Shown: piece by piece, positions 57,690 to 64,000 of the stretch
Position numbering within the stretch: the stretch's first letter is position 1
Layout of the letters: every line of letters starts with the position of its first letter
Source of the DNA: Heterocephalus glaber
Lineage: Eukaryota; Chordata; Mammalia; Rodentia; Bathyergidae
DNA: 64,000 bases
Direction of reading: 5' to 3'
Assembly (NCBI RefSeq): GCF_000247695.1
Contig: NW_004624784.1
Span: 10,737,697-10,801,696, forward strand
Translations under genes and position numbers: made by a program
Notes under the pieces: generated by a model
Database searches by the model: none
Seen by the model: only the letters and a program-made list of their open reading frames with translations
What the model was told of the DNA's origin: nothing

Positions 57690-58329
57690 ATGAAGATACA
57701 AGAAGCAAAGATTCATTACCAATGAACCTATAGTACAAGAAATGTTTAAGCATGTCACCAAGCAGAAGGAAAAAGATATCAGGTGGAAATACAAGAATAT
57801 AGAGAGGAATAAAGAATACCCAGAATACACTTTCTATATAGTAAACATATAAGTAGTTATTTTTATATTAAAAATATTTACTTATTGTAAAGATAATTAA
57901 ATATACAATAATAATAATAATGTATTATAGGATTTTTAGCATATGTAAAAGAAAATGTAGACCCAAGGTAGCACAAAGACTACATACAGATACTAGGTTA
58001 TTGCACTACAAATGAAGAAGTATTTGTACACAGATTTTAGTAAGTTTAAATTATGTTAAAAGTTTAAAAATAGTCATTATAAACAAAAAATTACATCTAA
58101 TAAGACAAAAGAGACAAACTAGAATCATAAATAGTACTTAGTATAAAAAAAAGGCAGAAGATGAAGTAAAAAGGAACAAAGAACAGATGAGACATATAAA
58201 GCAAGCTAACCTGGTAACACATTAAAAGTAAATGGTGTAAAGACTCAATTAAAAAGCAGAGATTGTCAGACTGGAAGGGGAAAAAAATCAAGACCCAACG
58301 ATACCCTTATTATAAGAAAATCACTTCAA
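57690..58329 (+). mobile_element. Ancient L1M internal fragment, left part
   Basis: 'ttcattaccaatgaacctat', 'agtacaagaaatgtttaagc' and, near the end, 'aaaaagcagagattgtcaga' with 'caagacccaacgataccc'. The last part matches the L1 ORF2 endonuclease region. It is frameshifted and decayed. Confidence 0.6.
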
Positions 58330-58511
58330 GCCAGACGTGGTGGTGCACGCCTGTAATCCCAGCACTCTGGGAGGCTGAGGCAGGAGGATCCCAAATTCAA
58401 GCACAGCCTAGGCAATTCAGCAAGATAACAAGACCCTGTTTCAAATTTAAAAAGGGCTAGGGATGTAGTACAGCGCAAATTCCCTGAGTTCAATCCCCAA
58501 TACCCCCCCCC
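58330..58511 (+). mobile_element. B1-dID dimeric SINE
   Basis: 'gccagacgtggtggtgcacg', 'cctgtaatcccagcactctg', 'caagaccctgtttcaaattt', then 'gggctagggatgtagtacag' and 'tgagttcaatccccaatac' with a C/CA tail in place of an A-tail. Imperfect flanks 'aatcacttcaa' and 'aatcattttaa'. Confidence 0.93.
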
Positions 58512-58590
58512 ACACACAATCATTTTAATACAAAGGGATGAAAAATATACATTACATCAAGACAAAAACTTAATGTAATAACACTTCCAT
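58512..58590 (+). mobile_element. Ancient L1M internal fragment, right part
   Basis: 'tacaaagggatgaaaaatat' and 'acattacatcaagac' continue the L1 after the SINE. Confidence 0.5.
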
Positions 58591-58936
58591 TAAACATGTA
58601 TTTTGTACCTTTAGTATTTTGTGTGTAAAACTCTGCCAAGGAACTTTCATGATGTTAGTTAAAAATACTATAGTAAATGTCCATTTGAAGTTTATTTTTT
58701 ACATATTATATAAAATCACCAGCGATGGCATAATTCATTGTTACAAATTTCATTTAGTAGAATAGTATAATGTATTCTTCACAGAATTCAGTGCCAAGAA
58801 AATGTCTGCATGCCATGTAAATGCATGTGCTTTCCTTAATCAGATAAGTATTATATGAGCCAAAGTTTTCCCTTTATATCTTGGCTAACAGAAAGCTCAA
58901 AGCTTAATTCAGTTCCAAACTCTAAAATTAAGTCTA
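58591..58936. other. Gene-free sequence, no feature recognised
   Basis: Unassigned AT-rich DNA. Confidence 0.45.
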
Positions 58937-59041
58937 GGGGCTGGGGATGTAGTTCAGTGGCACTATGCTTGCCTGGCAAGCACAAGGTACTGAATTCAAT
59001 CCCCAATACCAGAATAAATAAATAAAATAAAATAAAATAAA
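58937..59041 (+). mobile_element. ID-type SINE with AAATA tail
   Basis: 'ggggctggggatgtagttca', 'tgcttgcctggcaagcacaa', 'ctgaattcaatccccaatac', followed by AAATA units. Its older diagnostic bases differ from the GGTACC subfamily. Confidence 0.9.
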
Positions 59042-59189
59042 AGTCCATCCCAGGCACTTAGCAGGATTCTCATTCCCTTCTTCTAATTGGTTTTTGACTT
59101 TTCCTAAAATTAGTTTACTTGTACTGCAATATTGGAAGTTACTTTAAACTCCTTTTTCTTAAAGAGGTATGCTTTATAACAGAAAGAAC

Positions 59190-59345
59190 ACCAAGAATCG
59201 GGCATGAGTATTTGCTTTACCACTTACAGGAGGTGACCTAAATCACAGAAGTTGAATAACTGTTTTGAAGTTCCGTTTTGCACCATAAATTGAAAATAAC
59301 AGCAGTTACTCTGCCTTCCTCTCAAGAATGGTGATAAAATGTTAA
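59190..59345 (+). repeat. MIR trace
   Basis: 'tttgctttaccacttacagg' and 'aggtgacctaaatcacagaa' resemble sense MIR core. Confidence 0.45.
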
Positions 59346-59511
59346 AGTTTGCAGATTCAACACATAAAAAAGCTACATTAATATTAAATGAAGTTAAAGA
59401 ATTATCAAAATCAATGTGGTTAAATTTTTAACCAAAGTCTGATCTTATCTTATAGATATTTCCATATTATCTAATCTTTCATCTGTTATCAACATTAAAT
59501 CAATTAAAAGC

Positions 59512-59600
59512 GGGCCGGGGATTTAGCTCAGTGGTTTCGCCGCCTGCTGCGCAAGCGCAAGGACCCGAGTTCAATCCCTGGTACCAAAAAAAAAAAAAAA
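59512..59600 (+). mobile_element. ID-like SINE, youngest-looking copy
   Basis: 'gggccggggatttagctcag', 'tggtttcgccgcctgctgcg', 'gacccgagttcaatccctgg' and an uninterrupted A-tail. It keeps several CpGs. Target duplication 'aaatcaattaaaagc' is perfect over 15 bp at 59497-59511 and 59601-59615. Confidence 0.95.
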
Positions 59601-59615
59601 AAATCAATTAAAAGC

Positions 59616-60275
59616 TAGATGGACCAATATAGATTTATAATCTGTTCTAAAAGAGACGCAATCAAATGACAAGCTAAACTCAGGTTTTGGAACTCTGAAT
59701 GCAGAAATAAGAAAAGAAAACACTGGCGTTCTCAGGTGAGTATGGATGAAAGAAGGTATAACCCAAACCTGGTCTGCAGACGAAGTAGTATTAAAGATGG
59801 GCCCCCAAAGGCTTGTGAATTCAGGTGTGCACTTGTTACTCCTTTCATTGTCAATTAACATTTCTGCATAAGAGGAAAGAAAGGGAACAAGAGTACAAGG
59901 ACATAAATTGCTCTGATATTTTATCAAATGCAGAGCTGCCCTTGAGCAAATCTACGCCAGTACCAGACATTCTGCTCAAAGCAATGAAGATTTTCTCTCT
60001 GGCCTCAGGCAGAGCCTTAGTTGTGAGGTTCACCTGTATTTTAGCATTCCAAGTGGTCAAAGATAACTGCAGTCTGGTTTTCACAGGAGTGAAATAACTG
60101 GAGGCTTTTCTATTAAATATGTACACAAGAGAGTAAAACAAGAAATAAGAATTAAGGTGGTACAAAGATAGCATATCCAGAATATGATCAATCAAGAAAG
60201 AAAAGGGAGATTGTTGGACGGAAATGGGAGATACAGTTTAAATAGCTGTAACATAAAACAGTTCATAAAATAGAT
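59616..60275. other. Gene-free sequence, no feature recognised
   Basis: Unassigned DNA. Opposed frames of 90-114 codons near 59600-60195 overlap each other and look like chance. Confidence 0.42.
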
Positions 60276-60402
60276 TAGTGGGTCTCATCTTTTGGCAAGC
60301 CTCAGAATCACCCATGAAACTTGTCAAAAATTCAGATGCCAAGCTTTAACTCCCAGAAATAATATCAGTGTCTGATATATCTCAGTTTGAGAATCTCCAG
60401 TG
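60276..60402. repeat. MER5/MER20-type hAT relic
   Basis: 'tagtgggtctcatcttttgg', 'cctcagaatcacccatgaaa', 'attcagatgccaagct' and a closing 'gtttgagaatctccagtg' follow a Charlie-group MITE. Confidence 0.68.
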
Positions 60403-60958
60403 TTGGTATCAGTTTTTTATATGAACAAATGAAAATACAAACATGTAAGTTTAAGTGTAACTGGAAGAGTTAAGATGCAGTTACTATGCATTTTGCCTTT
60501 AAGATAACAACACAATCATTTCCAATCTCTGAGTACAGAAAAGATGCAAAAACAATGGCCCACTCCCAGCACTCAGCATCCCCTGCAACCAGAGTAGTTT
60601 CCGAATAGCATTTCCCTTGAAAAGGAGGGAAGCTCCTAGAGAAATAGTTGATCCCAGGTCTGAGGCAAAAATAACAGAACATATCTTAACGTGAGCCTGG
60701 AACATCTTGCCACATCAGAAAATAAGGACATACAAAAAAACTGTAGTCACATTAAAAGGTCTCAAGATCAAACATGAAGAAAAATGACAAAAAATAGAAA
60801 CAATTGGAGCATAATATGAACAATAATTTCAATGGATTAAAGCATAAGTACATTTAAAACTCCAAGTTCAAAATATAGTGGTTCTCTGTATTACTGGGTT
60901 CAACCAAACACAAGTTGAAAATATTTGGAAAAACAAAAACAAAAAAAACCACATCTCT
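60403..60958. other. Gene-free sequence, no feature recognised
   Basis: Unassigned DNA with an A-rich end near 60930-60950. Confidence 0.45.
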
Positions 60959-61095
60959 AGCCAGGAGTGGTGGCTGTAACCTGTAATCAGAGCACTCTGC
61001 AGGCTGAAGCAGGAGAATTGCCATGAGTTTGAGGCCAGCCAGGGCTACACAGTGAGTTCAACGCCACCCTGAACTACATAGTGAGACCCTACACT
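60959..61095 (+). mobile_element. B1 monomer with 29-bp internal duplication
   Basis: 'agccaggagtggtggctgta' and 'gtttgaggccagccagggct'. 'ctacacagtgag' at 61045 recurs as 'ctacatagtgag' at 61074, exactly 29 bp later. That spacing equals the known duplication of murid B1. Confidence 0.85.
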
Positions 61096-61107
61096 GAGAC
61101 CATACTC

Positions 61108-61475
61108 TTAAGTGAAATAAATAGGACACACATGTGTAAATACCAAATAGTTTCTCTGGCGTGAGAAACTGAAAGTGTAAATGAAGATCAAAATGTATAA
61201 TAGATAATGTGAAATAGGAACAAAATGTCTAAAGGGGAAGGGGAAGTGGGAGGGGTAGTGGAAAGGAAAGAAGGGAAAGGAAAAAATATGAGAAAAGGAA
61301 AAAATGGAAACAAAGTCTTTCTAAATAGGCCGGGGTGGTGGGGTTGAAGGGAAGGCAGGGGAATGGGAAAAAATCAGGAACCAAGATATATCATGTAAAG
61401 GTACAAACTCCCAATGATGAGTGTCATCATAGTGTATACCTAAAATGTACCAATAAACTTAATGAAAAAAATGAA
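61108..61475 (+). mobile_element. L1 3' UTR, complete tail copy
   Basis: 'aagtgaaataaataggacac', 'ggggaagtgggaggggtagt', 'tggggttgaagggaaggcag', 'aggtacaaactcccaatgat', 'tatacctaaaatgtaccaat', AATAAA and a short A-tail. It is a reference copy for the gapped one at 57028. Confidence 0.85.
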
Positions 61476-61638
61476 TGAATAAATTGTATCTCTACTAAAT
61501 ATATATAGACTTTATAAATTATTATTCCTAAGACAATACAGTATAAAATAATTTACATAGCATTTACATTACATTAGGTACTACAGTTAAAGTAGAGATG
61601 CTTTAAAAAGTATGAGATGATGTTTGTAGGTTATATGC

Positions 61639-61718
61639 CAGTGGTGGCAAACCTATGGCATGCATGCTGCAGTGGGCTGTTTGTATCACTGAAAGCTCTA
61701 AAACGTTTATCATCACTG
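61639..61718. mobile_element. 80-bp OposCharlie-like hAT MITE
   Basis: It starts CAGTGGTGGCAAAC and ends, reversed, CAGTGATGATAAAC. Eleven of 14 terminal bases match and the three differences are transitions. The 8-bp target duplication TTATATGC is perfect at 61631-61638 and 61719-61726. The start continues 'ctatggcatgcatgc', which resembles the OposCharlie (OC) hAT group as I remember it. It is too short to encode transposase. Confidence 0.82.
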
Positions 61719-61726
61719 TTATATGC

Positions 61727-62534
61727 AAATATGATGCCATTTAATAAAGGACTTTGAGCATCTTGGATTTGGGAATCTATGGAAGGTGCCAGAACAATTC
61801 CTGGTGAATATTGAGGGGATAAACAAAGGAAAATCTATGATTGCCTTTGAAGAGTGCCAGAGAACCAACTGATTGTTTTTGAAAAATCAGTCAATAAAGG
61901 TAAAGAATCACTTACTTTGCCTTTTGTAAATTTACAAGTCAAATATATTAAGGGCAAGTTTCTGCTTATGATAAAAAAAAAAAATAAGGTTATTACCATT
62001 TTACAGCCCCTACTGAAAGAATGAATCTAAGCAAAGATCTTGAAATGGTTAACTAACACCACATAAATGCAAAGCAGTACAGATATCATATGCCCACCTA
62101 TGAAGTATTTTTGCCCTTCTCACACTTCCTTCCCTAAAAAAGAGAAAGAACATTAAAGCTGAATCTTATGTACTGTACTTCTAATTTGTACTTCCAATAG
62201 GAAATCAAGAGACAAAGAAATATGCTGAACTACTTCACGTGGATGCAATAAGCAAAATCAGATTTTGGGAAACTATGGGACAGAGAGTCCAATTTCATGA
62301 ACAAACAAACTTCAGGAAAAAAAGATCGAAGGAGAAGCTATAGGTTAAACGAAACTCAACTTACCAATAGTTTTAATTCGTGGATTTTATTTGGCTCTTG
62401 ATTCAAACAAGCCAAAATATTTTTTTCAAAATAATAAAACAGCTATAGAAAATGTGGACATTGGTAGATATTGTTAGTTCTAAAGGTATTAGTATTTATT
62501 TAGGTACAAATACAATTGTGATTATCTTTTTAAA
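61727..62534. other. Gene-free sequence, no feature recognised
   Basis: Unassigned AT-rich DNA with an A-run near 61973. Confidence 0.45.
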
Positions 62535-62765
62535 GAGTCCCTGTTTTTTAGAGATATATACTACAATCTTTATGAAGGAGATGATATAATGTCTACAGTT
62601 TCCTTTAAAATGATCCATGGCAAGGGGATGGGTGAGATTACAGATGAAATAACATTGGCCATGAGTTAATAATTGTTGAAGTTGAGTGATGGGAACATGA
62701 GGATTCAATATACTATTCTGTCTGCTTTTGTACATTTGACATTTTCCTCAAGAAGTTTAAAAACA
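62535..62765 (+). mobile_element. L1M 3' end
   Basis: 'cattggccatgagttaataa', 'ttgttgaagttgagtgatgg', 'tactattctgtctgcttttg' and 'gacattttcctcaagaag' follow an L1M/L1ME 3' UTR. Confidence 0.65.
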
Positions 62766-62874
62766 TCAAAAGCAAAACCACAAAGAAAAAAAATACAAAA
62801 TTAAAGCATTAAAGTAAAAATCTGGGTTATATTTGAGAAGGAAAAAAGAGCAGTACTTTTAAGAAGCCATAAAG

Positions 62875-63012
62875 GAGATTTCTGGGGTGCTAGCAAAGTT
62901 CTATTTCTTGACTAGAGTAACAGTTACACAAGTGTTTTTGTGATAATTTATTGAGTTGTACATTTGTATTTTTTGTATCTTCTGATGTTATACTTCAACT
63001 AAAAAATACTTC
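62875..63012 (+). mobile_element. L1M 3' end, second type
   Basis: 'ctggggtgctagcaaagttc', 'cagttacacaagtgtttttg', 'ttattgagttgtacatttgt', 'gttatacttcaactaaaaaa' match a different L1M 3' UTR end. Confidence 0.65.
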
Positions 63013-63234
63013 AGTGAGTATGCAGAAAACTACACTACTCAGCAATATGAGCATAAGGAAATATTCTATAGGACAGAAGTATTATTTTGTAATGTGTTAT
63101 AATATTCACATATATTCATGGACTTCGAGTAAAAGAAATAACAATATGGTATGAAAATTGTAGTCTACAATTTAATGGGAACTAATCATGAACACAGACC
63201 CGCAACAGAATCAGGATATAATAAGTGCGGGGAG

Positions 63235-63330
63235 TATAACAGTAATAGTAGTAGTAGTAATAAATATTTATGAAGTACCTATCATATGCTAGTTGGGTTA
63301 AAAGATAGTTATAAATTGTTTTAACTAATC
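63235..63330 (-). repeat. MIR fragment beside a TAG repeat
   Basis: A short TAG run (63246-63262) is followed by antisense MIR 'atgaagtacctatcatatgc'. Confidence 0.5.
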
Positions 63331-63524
63331 TCTCAAATGAAATCAAAATACTCAACTTTCACTTAGAATATTAAATTCATACTTGCTAGCTAACTAGCTA
63401 ATATACTTTCATGTGCTATATATTGTATAATAAAAAGATGAAATGGCTGTTATTAATAATTTAGTAGAAAAATAAAAATAGCAAATAAATATGCAATTTA
63501 TTTTGAAAAGGTCAAAGGAGGTTG

Positions 63525-63745
63525 AGAGGTCAGTGGTTATAAGCAAGATTTCTGATGTGAGTCAGTCTTGAATTTGAATCCTTGCTCATCTACAAGCTGT
63601 GAAACAGTATGCCAAGAATTTAATCTTTCTGCATCTTAGTTTTTATATTTGTATATGGGGGAACAGTACTGTCAACTGTGAATACTAGGATTAAGTATTC
63701 TTAATTGAACTCAGCTCAATGTATAATACCTGCTCATTTTGTGTT
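63525..63745 (+). repeat. MIR SINE
   Basis: Sense MIR: 'gaatttgaatccttgctcat', 'ctacaagctgtgaaacagta', 'tttctgcatcttagttttta'. The interval 63746-64000 has nothing I recognise. Confidence 0.6.
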
Positions 63746-64000
63746 AATTACTTCATATTTATTACTGTTATAAAAGGATTTCACTTAGCAATATCCTCTT
63801 TGGTAACATTTCAAATATTCCTCTAGAAGAAACATGAAGATTACAAAATTAGAAATATGCTGATCAGCATAGATTAGAAGATACTTCTGCATGGATTATG
63901 ACAGTCAGACAGGCAGAGAGGCACGGGACAGCAGGGATAATAAAGAGAGACATGGCATAGCACAGGTAAATGGCTAAGAATTTAAAAAGAAAGATACCAG

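Noticed and set aside
58263..58523. 65-codon frames on both strands near 58.4 kb.
   Set aside because: They are translations of the B1-dID SINE and the adjoining L1M fragment.
5000..60000. Regularly recurring similar units of about 75-90 bp that could suggest a CRISPR array.
   Set aside because: They are dispersed on both strands over the whole window and are SINEs in a mammalian genome, so no array exists.
1..64000. A bacterial or phage-type novel system.
   Set aside because: Interspersed MIR, L2, L1, SINE and LTR content is mammalian. No operons, ribosome binding sites or long coding runs exist.

Overview
This window is mammalian nuclear DNA from a rodent that is not a mouse or rat. The evidence is the repeat content. 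There are many short tRNA-derived SINEs of ID type, five dimeric SINEs in which a B1 half is fused to an ID half (B1-dID type, as known from squirrels, dormice and relatives), one B1 monomer with a 29-bp internal duplication, rodent-style ERVL-MaLR solo LTRs, and the usual old mammalian MIR, L2, L1M, hAT and mariner relics. The young ID-like SINE ends in GGTACC plus an A-tail, where common ID copies end in a CACC-type sequence. My best but low-confidence guess is a beaver-like or other non-murid lineage. The base composition is AT-rich and CpG-poor, and I see no CpG island.

I find no protein-coding gene, no exon I can defend and no intact RNA gene. The longest open frames (174 codons on the minus strand at 31417-31941; 161 codons on the plus strand at 16882-17367) match nothing I recognise. 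The window is best read as intergenic sequence or the inside of a large intron. Several stretches look free of repeats and dense in TAATTA-type motifs, so they are candidates for conserved non-coding elements. That is only an impression from sequence texture, because no alignment was possible.

Layout. 1-4.8 kb: old L2 and MIR traces and unassigned DNA. 4.8-5.6 kb: a TG/GA microsatellite and a cluster of three SINEs. 7.5-8.6 kb: an antisense L1M tail with a younger L1 tail inside it. 9.0 kb: a 31-bp U6 snRNA fragment between perfect 16-bp direct repeats. 12.6-15.9 kb: SINEs, MIR and L2. 16-19.2 kb: an LTR-like block, a SINE and a MaLR LTR. 19.5-23 kb: L2, a microsatellite with a 100-N gap, and hAT elements including one of about 1.2 kb. 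23-30 kb: MIRs, SINEs, L1 tails and an LTR fragment. 31-38 kb: mostly unassigned, with candidate conserved blocks. 38-46 kb: MIR, L2, hAT, L1 and microsatellites. 46.1-46.3 kb: two SINEs sharing one target-site duplication. 47.7-48.2 kb: a foldback mariner relic. 50-54 kb: SINEs, a 35-bp SINE stub and a very short L1 tail. 55-59.6 kb: a MaLR LTR split by an L1 that contains the second 100-N gap, then an L1M fragment split by a B1-dID, then two ID SINEs. 60-64 kb: MER5-type hAT, B1, L1, an 80-bp hAT with a perfect 8-bp target duplication, L1M tails and MIRs.

The features do not act together as a pathway. They form a layered record of retrotransposition in which L1 machinery mobilised SINEs, L1 tails and a fragment of U6 RNA, often into older elements. 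The most distinctive items are the U6 fragment, the two-SINE unit, the OposCharlie-like 80-bp hAT and the foldback mariner. Repeat family names are from memory and were not checked against a library.
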